Assembly (NCBI GenBank): GCA_947385785.1
Contig: CANDMH010000009.1
Span: 1 to 33,617 of the forward strand
DNA from: an uncultured Lachnospiraceae bacterium
Lineage (GTDB): Bacteria > Bacillota > Clostridia > Lachnospirales > Lachnospiraceae
Direction of reading: 5' to 3'
Length of the DNA: 33,617 nt
Notes under the pieces: generated by a model
Database searches by the model: none
Seen by the model: the letters and a program-made list of their open reading frames with translations, nothing else
Told to the model about the DNA's origin: nothing
In this document: positions 17,171 through 25,132 of the stretch, piece after piece
Layout of the letters: each line of letters opens with the position of its first letter
Numbering within the stretch: the first letter of the stretch is position 1
Program-made: the position numbers and the translations under genes

Positions 17171-17815
17171 ATGAACAAAATATTCGGCCATGACACATTT
17201 TTCTTTCGGTTTATGAATCAGGCGGGCAATGTCATCATAGCCACGCTGCTCTGGCTGGTGGGGTGCCTGCCGATAGTGACCATCGGGACATCCACCATAG
17301 CTTTGTATTACACCACGGTGAAAAGCATCCGGCGGGGAGAAGGGTATGTGAGCCGGGAATTTTTCAGCGCTTACCGCAGGAACCTGAAAAACGGGATTCC
17401 CATGACCATCGTATTCCTTCTGTTGGCGGCAGTACTGGTCATCGACAGGCTGTATGTGGATCAGGGGCAGTCCGCGGTGGCGGCAGCTTTCAGCCTGGGG
17501 TATACTTTATTGACTCTGGTGGTGGCGAGCCTGGCGGTCTATGTGTTCCCGGTGATGTCCCGGTTTACCATGAGCGCATGGGAGTGCTTCCGTCTGGCGC
17601 TGCTGATGGTGTTCCGGCACCTGCCCTTTACGGTGGTATTGTTGGGGATGCTGATTGCGTCCATCTGCCTGGTAGTCCTGATTCCCGCGCCCATGCTGTT
17701 TATCATCCCGGGGGCGTGCTGCTACGGGCAGTCCTTCCTGATGGAGCGGCTGCTGAAGAAGTACATGGCGAAGCCGCAGACGGAGGAAGAGGCGGAGAAG
17801 TGGTATTATAAGTAA
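17171..17815 (+). CDS. DUF624 (YesL-like) membrane protein
   Basis: A 214-residue protein, ATG 17171 set by AGGAGGG eight bases upstream. It begins MNKIFGHDTFFFRFMNQAGNVIIATLLWLVGCLPIVTIGTSTIALYYT, the hallmark opening of DUF624/YesL proteins: a first helix, a G-C-L-P-I-V-T-I-G turn and a second helix. About five membrane helices follow. Genes of this family commonly sit in sugar utilisation loci next to ABC importers, as in the Bacillus yes region. Biochemical function is not established; a role in sensing or import of the local glycan is inferred from context. It follows GH32 after a 285-bp gap, so it may have its own promoter. Confidence 0.88.
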   Translation: MNKIFGHDTFFFRFMNQAGNVIIATLLWLVGCLPIVTIGTSTIALYYTTVKSIRRGEGYVSREFFSAYRRNLKNGIPMTIVFLLLAAVLVIDRLYVDQGQSAVAAAFSLGYTLLTLVVASLAVYVFPVMSRFTMSAWECFRLALLMVFRHLPFTVVLLGMLIASICLVVLIPAPMLFIIPGACCYGQSFLMERLLKKYMAKPQTEEEAEKWYYK

Positions 17816-17821
17816 AATAGG

Positions 17822-17853
17822 TTGTATTCTAGCTAGAATTTACATATAATGTA
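17822..17853 (+). promoter_or_regulatory. Promoter with palindromic operators for the toxin-antitoxin pair
   Basis: TTGTAT (17822-17827) and TATAAT (17845-17850) are 17 bp apart. A perfect 14-bp palindrome ATTCTAGCTAGAAT (17826-17839) lies between them, and a second inverted repeat TACATATAATGTA (17841-17853) covers the -10 box. This layout fits autorepression by the Phd-type antitoxin. Confidence 0.75.
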
Positions 17854-17874
17854 ATTGAAAGGAAGGTATACAGT

Positions 17875-18117
17875 ATGACAATAGATACAAATACAATGAT
17901 TTCAATTACGGAAGCAAACCAGAACTTTTCAAAAGTGGCCAGAGTTGTTGATGAGCATGGAAGTGCTGTAATTTTAAAGAACAATATACCAAGGTATCTT
18001 GTAATTGACTTCAGCAAGGCAGAAAAAGAAAAAGTGGCTAAAGCGGAGGATGTCCATGCAATATCTGAACGTCTATTAAAACAGAATAAGGAAGCATATG
18101 AGGTTCTTGCAAAATGA
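17875..18117 (+). CDS. phd: Phd/YefM-family antitoxin
   Basis: An 80-residue protein preceded by GGAAGG. Residues ~8-52 follow the Phd/YefM DNA-binding fold (MISITEANQNFSKVARVVDEHGSAVILKNNIPRYLVIDF): the early S-I-T-E-A strand-helix, 'F..v...v...g..vI.kn..p..vii'. Residues ~53-80 are a charged helical tail that would wrap the toxin. It should neutralise the Doc protein encoded next and repress the shared promoter. Its stop overlaps the toxin start by 4 bp (ATGA), so the two are coupled. The pair lies inside the sugar locus and its lower GC content differs from the neighbouring glycosidase genes, suggesting separate acquisition. Confidence 0.92.
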   Translation: MTIDTNTMISITEANQNFSKVARVVDEHGSAVILKNNIPRYLVIDFSKAEKEKVAKAEDVHAISERLLKQNKEAYEVLAK

Positions 18118-18491
18118 TTATTTTGAGCAAAGAACAGGTATTACAGCTTCACACAAGGCTGATTGAGACAACTGGTGGAAGCGATGGCATTCGTGATGCG
18201 GGTATGTTGGATTCCGCATTAAATAATCCGTTTCAATCATTTTGCGGGGAGGAATTATATCCGAGCATTCAGGCAAAGGCGGCGCAGCTATGTTTTGGCT
18301 TGGTAAAAAACCATGCAATGATAGATGGCAATAAAAGGCTTGGCGCACATGTAATGTTGGTCTTCCTGGCATTGAACGGATATGAACTGTCTTACAGTCA
18401 AAAGGAATTAAGTGATACAATTCTGGCTTTGGCTTCCGGAGAAATCGGCGCAGAGAGAATATTGCAATGGATTATTGCACATCAAAAATAA
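18114..18491 (+). CDS. doc: Doc (death-on-curing) Fic-domain toxin
   Basis: A 125-residue protein of normal Doc length. The Fic/Doc active site is intact: H67-A-M-I-D71-G-N73-K-R75, matching HxFx(D/N)GNKR except that methionine replaces the usual phenylalanine. The opening (ILSKEQVLQLHTRLIETTGGSDGIRDAGMLDSALNNPFQSF) and the ENP/P-like YPSIQAKAAQLCFGLVKNH helix are typical. Known Doc phosphorylates elongation factor Tu and arrests translation; that activity is expected here from the conserved motif. It overlaps the antitoxin gene by 4 bp. All key residues are present, so it looks functional. Confidence 0.93.
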   Translation: MIILSKEQVLQLHTRLIETTGGSDGIRDAGMLDSALNNPFQSFCGEELYPSIQAKAAQLCFGLVKNHAMIDGNKRLGAHVMLVFLALNGYELSYSQKELSDTILALASGEIGAERILQWIIAHQK

Positions 18492-18559
18492 GCACTTGGG
18501 CAGCTGCAAACAAGTATATGCCGAACTGTACGGGAAGAGAAGGAGAAGAAATATTAGAA

Positions 18560-18727
18560 ATGAGATATGCTCACATTACGGATATACAGAAAGTGAACGA
18601 ACCGGATAAGCAGAAAGCGTTGAAACACTTGTTGGTGAAGCTGCAGAAGGCTGAAGCTTTGGTTAATACGGAGGGAACAATATCAGCGGATGAGTTGGAA
18701 AAAGAGTTGGGGAGAGTGATTATGTGA
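18560..18727 (+). CDS. Small unknown protein downstream of Doc
   Basis: A 55-residue charged, helical protein (MRYAHITDIQKVNEPDKQKALKHLLVKLQKAEALVN..., ending in a SADELEKELG helix). An AGGAGAAG stretch ends ~11 bases upstream. The frame is open back to 18467, but that part (STWAAANKYM...) looks like a remnant of another reading frame. I do not recognise the family. Length, charge and position next to a toxin suggest an orphan antitoxin-like protein; this is weak inference. Its stop codon overlaps the GTG of the next gene. Confidence 0.45.
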   Translation: MRYAHITDIQKVNEPDKQKALKHLLVKLQKAEALVNTEGTISADELEKELGRVIM

Positions 18728-19183
18728 GTATTATTAAACCACACGACATCACATTATATGGCGGAAATGATACCTGTAAAGTTATACTTCGTCCGCTTTC
18801 GGATGATGATTTGCCGCAGTTGTATAAATGGAATTCGGATCCGGAGGTACTGTATTGGACGGAGGGAGATGATGTCGAGAGCTATCCTGCGGAGGTGGTT
18901 CATCAGATTTACGGAGGAATATCACAAAACAATCCCTGTTTTGCAGTAGAAGTGAACGGTGAAATGATCGGGGAGTGTTGGTTACAGAAAATGAATTTAC
19001 CTGATGTGAAGGCAATGTACGAACCGGATACGGATGTCAGAAGAATCGATATGTCGATTGGAGAAAAGGCTTATTGGGGAAAGGGCATCGGAAGAAATTC
19101 CGCAGCCGCATAAGGGGAAACTACAGTACCACTGGAGACTGACGCGGGACGAGTACGAAAGGCGGCGGAAAGAAAAGTATTAG
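18724..19183 (+). pseudogene. GNAT-family acetyltransferase, broken by an internal deletion
   Basis: The first 122 codons (from GTG 18724) follow a GNAT/RimJ-like enzyme: KVILRPLSDDDLPQLYKWNSDPEVLYWTEG, then FAVEVNGEMIGECWLQKMN, and the start of the acetyl-CoA loop, IDMSIGEKAYWGKGIG. The frame then runs into RNSAAA and stops at 19113. In the +1 frame from 19094 a plausible acetyltransferase C-terminus continues (IPQPHKGKLQYHWRLTRDEYERRRKEKY, stop at 19183). The segment between, which should hold the rest of the acetyl-CoA site, is missing. The gene therefore looks like an N-terminus and C-terminus joined by an out-of-frame deletion, without activity. Confidence 0.7.
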
Positions 19184-19215
19184 AAATTTTAGCAGAGCAA
19201 AGAGAGGTACACATC

Positions 19216-21429
19216 ATGGCAATCCAATTTTTAGAGAAGTACAACATTTTTCAACTGGACACAGCAAACACAAGCTATCTTATCGGCATCGCGGACGAGG
19301 AGAAGTTTCTGGGGCATATATATTATGGAAGCAGAATCCGCCCCGGCGACGCCTCCTATCTGCTGCGGACGCAGGAGCCGCCCTATGTGCCGTCCCGCAA
19401 CAACCGGGACAGGACATCCTTCTATGACCAGTTCCCCTTTGAATATTCCGGGAACGGCCTGGGGGATTACCGGGAGAGCGCCGTCGCCGTGGAGACCCTG
19501 CAGGGGAATACAGGCGTTATGGTGACTCTGGAGGACTACGAGATTTTGGAGGAAAAACCGGCCCTGGAGGGTCTGCCTGCCTCGTTCGGAAATGAGGGAA
19601 AGACTCTGGTGCTGCACTGCAGGGACAGGGTGCTGAATCTGGAGGTGGATCTGCTCTACAGCGTGTTTGAGGCGGAGGATGTGATTACCAGGAGCGTGGC
19701 GGTGCGCAACGGGGGGAAAGCGCCGCTGTGGCTGACGAAGGTGTATTCCGCCTGCCTGGATATGGATAACCGGAATTATGAGATGGTGACCCTGCACGGT
19801 TCCTGGGCCAGGGAGCGTCAGATTGACGTGAGGCCCCTGGGGTATGGAAAGCAGGGCGTGGGATCGGTCCGGGGAGAGACTTCCCATCAGGAGCATCCTT
19901 TTCTGGCGCTGCGGGAGCCGGGGACTACGGAAGAACGAGGAGAAGTATACGGTTTCCAGTTGGCTTATTCGGGAAATTTCCTGGCCCAGGCGGAGAAGAC
20001 CCAGATGGACATGCTGCGGGTGGTACTGGGTATCCATCCGGAAGGATTTCGGTGGAAACTGGAGCCGGGGGAGGCATTTACGGCGCCGGAGGCTGTATTG
20101 ACGTTCTCGGAGCAGGGCATGGGGAAAATGAGCCGGAATTTCCATGATTTTCTGCGGGGGCATATGATACGCAGCCCTTACCGGGACAGGAAGCGCCCCA
20201 TTCTGATCAACAACTGGGAGGCTACATACTTTGATTTCAATACGGAGAAGCTGCTTCAGATAGCGGAAAAAGCGGCACAGCTCGGCATTGAGATGCTTGT
20301 GATGGACGACGGATGGTTCGGACACAGGAACGACGACAATTCCAGTCTGGGGGACTGGTTTGTAAATGAGGAAAAGCTTCCGGGAGGGCTTAAATTCCTG
20401 GTGGACAGGGTGAATGCCCTGGGGATGAAGTTCGGCATCTGGTTTGAGCCGGAGATGATTTCCCCGGATTCACGGCTGTACCGGGAGCATCCGGACTGGG
20501 CCATAAGGATTGCGGACAGGACGGCGGCGCTTTGCCGGAACCAGTATGTGTTGGATTTGAGCAGGAAGGATGTACGGGATTACGTTTATAACGGTGTGAA
20601 GGCGGTTCTGGACAGCGCCAATATCGAGTATGTGAAGTGGGATATGAACCGTCAGCTGTCCGATCTGGGAAGCGCCGAACTGCCGGCGGACCGGATGGGG
20701 GAGCTGTACCACAGGTATGTCCTGGGGGTATATGAGCTGCAGGAGCGGCTTGTGACGGATTTCCCCAATCTTTTACTGGAAAACTGCTCCGGCGGCGGGG
20801 CCAGGTTTGACGCGGGGATGCTGTACTACAGCCCCCAGATATGGTGCTCTGACGACACGGATGCCATTGAGCGGCTGAAAATCCAGGAGGGGACGGCCAT
20901 GCTTTATCCCCTTTCCACCATGGGGGCCCATGTGTCCGTCTGCCCCAACCATACCGTGGGCAGGGTGACGCCCTTTGAAACCAGGGGATATGTGGCCCTG
21001 GCGGGGACTTTCGGGTATGAACTGGATGTGACAAAGCTGTCGGAGGAGGAGCAGGGGAAAATTCCGGGGCAGGTGGCATTGTATCACCGGTACAATGACC
21101 TGGTGCGCCGGGGGGATTATTACCGGATTGCCTCCTATGGGCGGAATCACGAGTTTGACTGCTATATGGTGGTTTCCCGGGATAAAAGTGAGGCTCTGGT
21201 GACCTATGTGCAGGTGCTGAACCGACCCAATTACCGGAGCAGGCTTTTCCGGCTGCAGGGCCTGGACCCGGAGAAGACGTACCGGATTGAGGCCGTGGAG
21301 GGCGGTGAGGAACTGGCGGCGCTGACGGGCAGGAGCTTTGGCGGGGATTTGCTGATGAAGGCCGGGCTTACGATGCCGAATCCCTGGGGGGATTTCCAGG
21401 GAAGGCTGATATATCTGCGGGCGGAGTGA
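19216..21429 (+). CDS. GH36 alpha-galactosidase
   Basis: A 737-residue protein, standard length for the bacterial GH36 alpha-galactosidases, without a signal peptide, so cytoplasmic. An AGAGAGG ribosome site precedes ATG 19216. Residues ~1-330 are the N-terminal beta-supersandwich; ~330-650 the catalytic barrel; the rest a C-terminal beta-sheet. Catalytic residues: nucleophile Asp476 in VKWDMNR and acid/base Asp546 in WCSDDTDA, with the family spacing of 70. ENCSGGGARFDAGMLYY and MDDGWFG are also signature segments. It should remove alpha-1,6-galactose from galactomannan or raffinose-family oligosaccharides after import. It is followed by a repeat-rich spacer and an SGNH esterase. Confidence 0.96.
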   Translation: MAIQFLEKYNIFQLDTANTSYLIGIADEEKFLGHIYYGSRIRPGDASYLLRTQEPPYVPSRNNRDRTSFYDQFPFEYSGNGLGDYRESAVAVETLQGNTGVMVTLEDYEILEEKPALEGLPASFGNEGKTLVLHCRDRVLNLEVDLLYSVFEAEDVITRSVAVRNGGKAPLWLTKVYSACLDMDNRNYEMVTLHGSWARERQIDVRPLGYGKQGVGSVRGETSHQEHPFLALREPGTTEERGEVYGFQLAYSGNFLAQAEKTQMDMLRVVLGIHPEGFRWKLEPGEAFTAPEAVLTFSEQGMGKMSRNFHDFLRGHMIRSPYRDRKRPILINNWEATYFDFNTEKLLQIAEKAAQLGIEMLVMDDGWFGHRNDDNSSLGDWFVNEEKLPGGLKFLVDRVNALGMKFGIWFEPEMISPDSRLYREHPDWAIRIADRTAALCRNQYVLDLSRKDVRDYVYNGVKAVLDSANIEYVKWDMNRQLSDLGSAELPADRMGELYHRYVLGVYELQERLVTDFPNLLLENCSGGGARFDAGMLYYSPQIWCSDDTDAIERLKIQEGTAMLYPLSTMGAHVSVCPNHTVGRVTPFETRGYVALAGTFGYELDVTKLSEEEQGKIPGQVALYHRYNDLVRRGDYYRIASYGRNHEFDCYMVVSRDKSEALVTYVQVLNRPNYRSRLFRLQGLDPEKTYRIEAVEGGEELAALTGRSFGGDLLMKAGLTMPNPWGDFQGRLIYLRAE

Positions 21430-21545
21430 GGGTTGTCCCTTCAGGTTTTGCCCTGGTGCAATGGACGGCGATTTACCGGCGTGCTGTGAGGCCTGTCTCT
21501 TCGGATATTATCCTGGTGTGTCAGAAGCGGATACCTGTCATGACG
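21426..21545 (+). repeat. Degenerate 60-bp duplication after the GH36 gene
   Basis: Units 21426-21485 and 21486-21545 both begin GTGAGG, then share TGTC.CTTC.G and CCTGGTG in register. The first unit starts over the GH36 stop codon. Similarity fades towards the end of each unit. Confidence 0.55.
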
Positions 21546-21610
21546 GAACGGTGGTTGATGTGGATTATTATGGTAAAAGCTTATAGCGGTTATTGAAAAG
21601 GGAGGCTGAA

Positions 21611-22261
21611 ATGAACGCAGAATTAAAGAAGGCAACCGATGAAAAATTAAAGAGATACCACGAAAAGAATCTGACGGCCCGCAAAGGCGAAATCCTTTTC
21701 ACAGGCTCATCCCTTATGGAAATGTTTCCCATTGAGAAGTTTATGGAGGAGAGGGGGAATCCCTATATTATTTATAACCGCGGGGTGGGAGGATATAAGA
21801 CGGAGGATTTGATGGAAGCTCTGGAAATCTGTGTCTTTGAGCTGGAGCCTTCCCGCATCTTTATCAATATCGGAACAAATGATTTGAGTGACGTTAGTAT
21901 TCCGATTTCACAGATGATTGAGAATTATCACAGGATCCTGCTTCGTATTAAGGAGCGCCTCCCCGGGGCAGAGCTGTATTTGATGGCGTATTATCCTGTC
22001 AATTATGATGCTGCGGCAGAGGAAATGAAGCCCTGCCTCCGCGTACGGAATAATGAGAAAATAGATGCGGCAAACCGGGAAGTACAAAAACTGGCGGAGC
22101 GCGTCCAGGGCAGGTATATTGACGTTAACCGCAGGCTGAAGGATGAGAACGGCAGCCTGAAGTCGGAATACACCATAGAGGGCATGCATATTAAGGAGGA
22201 AGGGTACCGGGCGATTTTAGATGACCTGATGGAGTATGTGGGGGAGCCTGCGTGGAATTGA
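21611..22261 (+). CDS. SGNH/GDSL-family esterase (possible acetyl-mannan esterase)
   Basis: A 216-residue cytoplasmic hydrolase. ATG 21611 follows GGGAGG by 5 bases. Block I is LFTGSSLME with the nucleophile serine, block III is NIGTNDLSD, and block V is IEGMHIKEEGY, where the catalytic His is present but the usual Asp of DxxH is replaced by Glu. ELYLMAYYPVN matches the block IV region. SGNH enzymes remove acetyl groups from plant glycans; beside GH26, GH2 and GH36 genes, deacetylation of imported manno-oligosaccharides is plausible but not proven. A platelet-activating-factor acetylhydrolase-like annotation would also fit. Confidence 0.85.
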   Translation: MNAELKKATDEKLKRYHEKNLTARKGEILFTGSSLMEMFPIEKFMEERGNPYIIYNRGVGGYKTEDLMEALEICVFELEPSRIFINIGTNDLSDVSIPISQMIENYHRILLRIKERLPGAELYLMAYYPVNYDAAAEEMKPCLRVRNNEKIDAANREVQKLAERVQGRYIDVNRRLKDENGSLKSEYTIEGMHIKEEGYRAILDDLMEYVGEPAWN

Positions 22262-22286
22262 GAGACTTTGAAGGGAGGTTTATTGT

Positions 22287-22583
22287 ATGTTTGAACAAAT
22301 AGCATTCCCTGAACATGAATATGAGTCAATTCAAAATTACTTAAATGAACTGGGGTATTGTTATACAACGAGGGTATATAAAGAAATCAGGAAATATAAA
22401 GTCGGGGAATTATATATTGCGCCATGGGGTGATGTATTGAAGATAGACGAAGTGAAAACATACTGGAAAGTATCAGACCGCCCTTTCTATGACGAAATGA
22501 ATGATGACGAAAAGACAGAAATCCGTAAATATTCTGAGGACATAGGGCTGCCATATGAATTTATAAAATTTTCTAGAAGTTAA
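22287..22583 (+). CDS. Small uncharacterised protein, possibly PUA/ASCH-like
   Basis: A 98-residue acidic protein with a good GGGAGG ribosome site 9 bases before ATG 22287. It has an N-terminal helix (EHEYESIQNYLNELGY), then a basic-aromatic strand set (YTTRVYKEIRKYKVGELYIAPWGDVLKIDEVKTY) and a helical end with Pro-Phe-Tyr. The 'R.yk......GE.y..pWGD.l.i..v' pattern recalls ASCH/PUA-like folds that bind RNA or nucleotides, but I cannot assign it. Lower GC than the glycosidase neighbours suggests a passenger gene. It ends only 75 bp before the mannanase start. Confidence 0.6.
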   Translation: MFEQIAFPEHEYESIQNYLNELGYCYTTRVYKEIRKYKVGELYIAPWGDVLKIDEVKTYWKVSDRPFYDEMNDDEKTEIRKYSEDIGLPYEFIKFSRS

Positions 22584-22657
22584 ATATGAAGCAGTGGGTC
22601 TACTTTTCCGAAAGAGGAGAAAAAGAACGTTGGTACATGAAAAATGAGGTGAATACG

Positions 22658-24415
22658 ATGAAAAGCAGAATAAGGATTAACGGGCATATGGAAAAGCGGG
22701 TGCTTGCCTGGTTTGTGTCAATAGGGCTGTCGCTGTCTCTGCTGACGGGATGTGGGCAGGATGCGCAGAACGCAGGAAATTCGGGCAGCGCCGGGAGCAG
22801 TGTTGTGGGAACGGCCAGTGGGGAGAACCAGGATGGTGAGACAGTGGGCGGTGTGGAAAGTCCGGAAGGAAACGGGGAATCAGACAGTGCGGAGAGTCCG
22901 GAAGGAAACGGCGAATCAGACAGCACGGAGAGTTTGGGAGGAAACGGGGAATCGGACAACGCGGAGAGCCCGGAGGGCAGCAGAGAATCAGACAGTGCGG
23001 AGAACCCAGGAGACAGCGCAGCCCCAGAAGCCGCGGATTTCGAGCAGCTCTATGACGCGGCAGAAGCGGAGACAGCGGGCAAAGTACACCTGGAAACCAA
23101 GCTTTCAGGCTACACCGGCAGCGGCTACCTGGCGGGCTTTGAGTCTCAGGAGGACAGTTGCTCCTTCCAGGTGGAAATTCCTGCAACGGGAAGTTATGAC
23201 ATTACTGTCATCAGCGCCGGAATGGGCGGGGAGAAGACCAACGGCATCGCAGTGGACGGAGAGACTGTGGGAAGCTTTGTGACAGCTTCAGAGGAATTCG
23301 ACGAGGCTCTGCTGCAGCGGGTGTATATGGAAGGCGGCGCGCATACGGTAAGCATCCGGACGGAATGGGGGTGGATTGGAGTGGATGCTCTGAAAATAAA
23401 ATCAGCCAGGCCTTTGCCGGAAAGCGTGTTTCAGGTGGAGGGGAACCTGGTGAATCCAAATGCTACAGAGAGCACCAGGGGTCTGATGGCGTATCTAAAG
23501 GATATCTATGGAAGCTATATTCTGTCCGGACAGCATTCGGACAAGGGGGCGGGAGGCCCTGAAATCCTGGCGTTAAAGAAGGTGAACGGAGACAAAACAC
23601 CTGCCGTGCTGGGACTGGATTTCAGCGAATACACCCCTTCCAGGGTGGCAAACGGTTCCTCGGGGATTTCCACACAGCTTGCTATCAATTTTGATGCCAT
23701 GGGCGGAATCAACACTTTCTGCTGGCACTGGAACGTGCCGGAAAAGTATCTGACGGAGGAGGAACCCTGGTACCGGGGCTTTTATACGGAAGCCACAAAT
23801 ATTGACCTGAAAGCTATTATGGACGGAGAGGATCAGGAGGGATATGAGCTCCTGCTGCGGGATATTGATGCCATTGCGGAGCAGATTGCCATTCTCCAGG
23901 AGGCGGACGTGCCCATCCTGTTCCGGCCGCTCCATGAGGCTTCCGGCGGATGGTTCTGGTGGGGCGCTTCAGGGCCGGAAAGCTATATCGAACTTTGGAA
24001 GCTTCTCTTTGAGCGCCTGACGGATTACCATAAGCTGAACAATATCATCTGGGTCTGGAACGGGCAGGACGGGGACTGGTATCCGGGGGATGAGTATGTG
24101 GATATCATCGGGGAGGATATCTATGCCGAGAAGCATTCTTATCTGCCCCAGAGCGGGAAATTCAGCGAGGCAGCGGCGTATTCCGATTCGCCTAAGCCCA
24201 TTGCCCTGACGGAGAACGGCTGCCTGTTTGATCCAGATTTTGCCTTCCGGGACCAGGCGCCCTGGCTCTGGTTCTGCACCTGGAGCGGGGAGTTTGTGGT
24301 GAAAAATAATCTGCCACTGCTTTCGGAAGAGTATACGGAGGAGGCCATGGTGAAGAAGGTCTATGAGGATGAGCGGGTGATTACGCTGGATGAGCTGCCG
24401 GACTGGAAGCATTAA
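22658..24415 (+). CDS. GH26 beta-1,4-mannanase lipoprotein with CBM35-like module
   Basis: A 585-residue secreted enzyme. ATG 22658 was chosen because GAGGTG lies 6 bases upstream; ATG 22637 and 22586 are in-frame alternatives. The signal peptide ends at lipobox LLTGC (Cys32), so the enzyme is anchored outside the membrane. Residues ~67-114 are four 12-residue repeats rich in E, S, G, N, D; residues ~127-250 look like CBM35 (EAETAGKVHLE...YDITVISAG...GWIGVDALKI); residues ~265-580 are GH26 with acid/base Glu427 in RPLHEASGGWFWWG and nucleophile Glu519 in ALTENG. It should cut mannan outside the cell to oligosaccharides for the importers. The adjacent GH2 gene would finish them. Confidence 0.94.
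   Translation: MKSRIRINGHMEKRVLAWFVSIGLSLSLLTGCGQDAQNAGNSGSAGSSVVGTASGENQDGETVGGVESPEGNGESDSAESPEGNGESDSTESLGGNGESDNAESPEGSRESDSAENPGDSAAPEAADFEQLYDAAEAETAGKVHLETKLSGYTGSGYLAGFESQEDSCSFQVEIPATGSYDITVISAGMGGEKTNGIAVDGETVGSFVTASEEFDEALLQRVYMEGGAHTVSIRTEWGWIGVDALKIKSARPLPESVFQVEGNLVNPNATESTRGLMAYLKDIYGSYILSGQHSDKGAGGPEILALKKVNGDKTPAVLGLDFSEYTPSRVANGSSGISTQLAINFDAMGGINTFCWHWNVPEKYLTEEEPWYRGFYTEATNIDLKAIMDGEDQEGYELLLRDIDAIAEQIAILQEADVPILFRPLHEASGGWFWWGASGPESYIELWKLLFERLTDYHKLNNIIWVWNGQDGDWYPGDEYVDIIGEDIYAEKHSYLPQSGKFSEAAAYSDSPKPIALTENGCLFDPDFAFRDQAPWLWFCTWSGEFVVKNNLPLLSEEYTEEAMVKKVYEDERVITLDELPDWKH
22856..22999 (+). repeat. Four 36-bp tandem repeats inside the mannanase gene
   Basis: Four units of 36 bp (12 codons) encode ESPEGNGESDSA-like repeats (units 1, 2 and 4 close, unit 3 ESLGGNGESDNA); a fifth, degenerate unit follows to 23035. 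They form the linker between lipid anchor and CBM. The unit length equals that of the minisatellite in the beta-mannosidase gene. Confidence 0.9.
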
Positions 24416-24457
24416 AGTAAAATATCCTGTTTTCCTTTTCGGGAATGTGTGCTAAAC

Positions 24458-24480
24458 TATACTTAGGAATTGTCGGAAAA
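24458..24480 (+). repeat. 23-bp motif shared with 29125-29147
   Basis: TATACTTAG then a purine, AATTGTC, a purine and GAAAA; the two copies differ at two positions. Both lie shortly before a 66-bp palindromic element (here inverted). Bases 24416-24457 between the GH26 stop and this motif show nothing else. Confidence 0.6.
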
Positions 24481-24605
24481 ATGACTGATACAATTGTTTC
24501 AGGCAAAGGCCTGGCAATACAGGGGAAATTTGCGGTAAACGGCAAAAAAGCCATTATGACTACAGTGGCTTTAAGACCTATATTTGCCCGTATTCAGCAG
24601 AGCAG

Positions 24606-24671
24606 TATACTCGTGAGCGCATAAATTTACCGGTTAGATGCTCCACGGTATGGATGCGCTCACTCGTTAAT
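24606..24671 (-). repeat. 66-bp palindromic intergenic element, copy C (inverted)
   Basis: Inverted relative to the other copies: TATACTCGTGAGCGCAT at the left, ATGCGCTCACTCGTTAA at the right, with perfect inner arms GTGAGCGCAT (24613-24622) and ATGCGCTCAC (24654-24663). The conserved GGTAAAT core is present on the minus strand. Confidence 0.8.
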
Positions 24672-24674
24672 ACG

Positions 24675-24890
24675 GAATCGCCTGCTATAAGAAGAAATGT
24701 AAGGTGCTTTACAGGAGTGAAGTCCCTGGCGATTCTGCGGAATCTGAAATGCTGTGACGCCGGGAACTGACGGATTCCGGCATTGGGATTACCAGGATGG
24801 CAGGCGGTTAGCCCTCTTCGGAGGGCAGTACCATAACCGTCTATCGGTATTTTCTGTTGGACGCCTGTTACAGCAGGTGTCCTTATTTAT
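24675..24890 (+). ncRNA. Candidate structured leader RNA or small RNA
   Basis: A 216-nt stretch with consecutive helices: GAATCGCC (24675-24682) with GGCGATTC (24728-24735); CGGAATC (24738-24744) with GATTCCG (24773-24779); CGGTTA (24805-24810) with TAACCG (24834-24839) enclosing a GCCCTC-TTCG-GAGGGC tetraloop hairpin (24811-24826); and a terminator-like final hairpin. Some fragments in order (AGGTGC, GTGAAGTCC, CTGTGA, CCAGGATGGCAGG) recall cobalamin riboswitches, but the conserved core is not intact and no B12-linked gene follows. I do not assign a family. It could control the GH2 gene by attenuation. Confidence 0.45.
24859..24890 (+). terminator. Intrinsic terminator upstream of the GH2 gene
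   Basis: GGACGCCTG (24859-24867) pairs with CAGGTGTCC (24874-24882), nine pairs including one G-U, with a 6-base loop and a following TTATTTAT. It ends the structured region and could be a regulated attenuator, since the next gene on this strand starts about 240 bp later. Confidence 0.6.
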
Positions 24891-25132
24891 ATACGGATAA
24901 CACAAAGCCCTGGAAAGTTCAAGGGGTTTTTGCCGGTAAAATAAACTACAGGCGGGTGAAACTGAAACAAAATACGGTCTAATTGAAACCGAATAATAAG
25001 CATGAAAGGTGAGGAAAGAACGCAGTGAGATGCCGGAACAGCCGAAACCACCGGGGACGACGGAACCATAACCACAGGCGGAGCGATTGGGCAGGTCCGG
25101 CATCTGCGAGAACTTTCCGGAAAACGGGTATG

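Noticed and set aside
24675..24890. Cobalamin riboswitch
   Set aside because: Only scattered fragments match and the conserved core is missing; no B12 transport or synthesis gene follows. Kept as an unassigned structured RNA candidate.
25025..25132. GTG start giving the GH2 protein 36 extra N-terminal residues
   Set aside because: The ribosome site is good, but the added segment is arginine-rich, unlike GH2, and contains a 10-bp inverted repeat (25028-25037 with 25096-25105), so it looks like untranslated leader. The choice is not certain.
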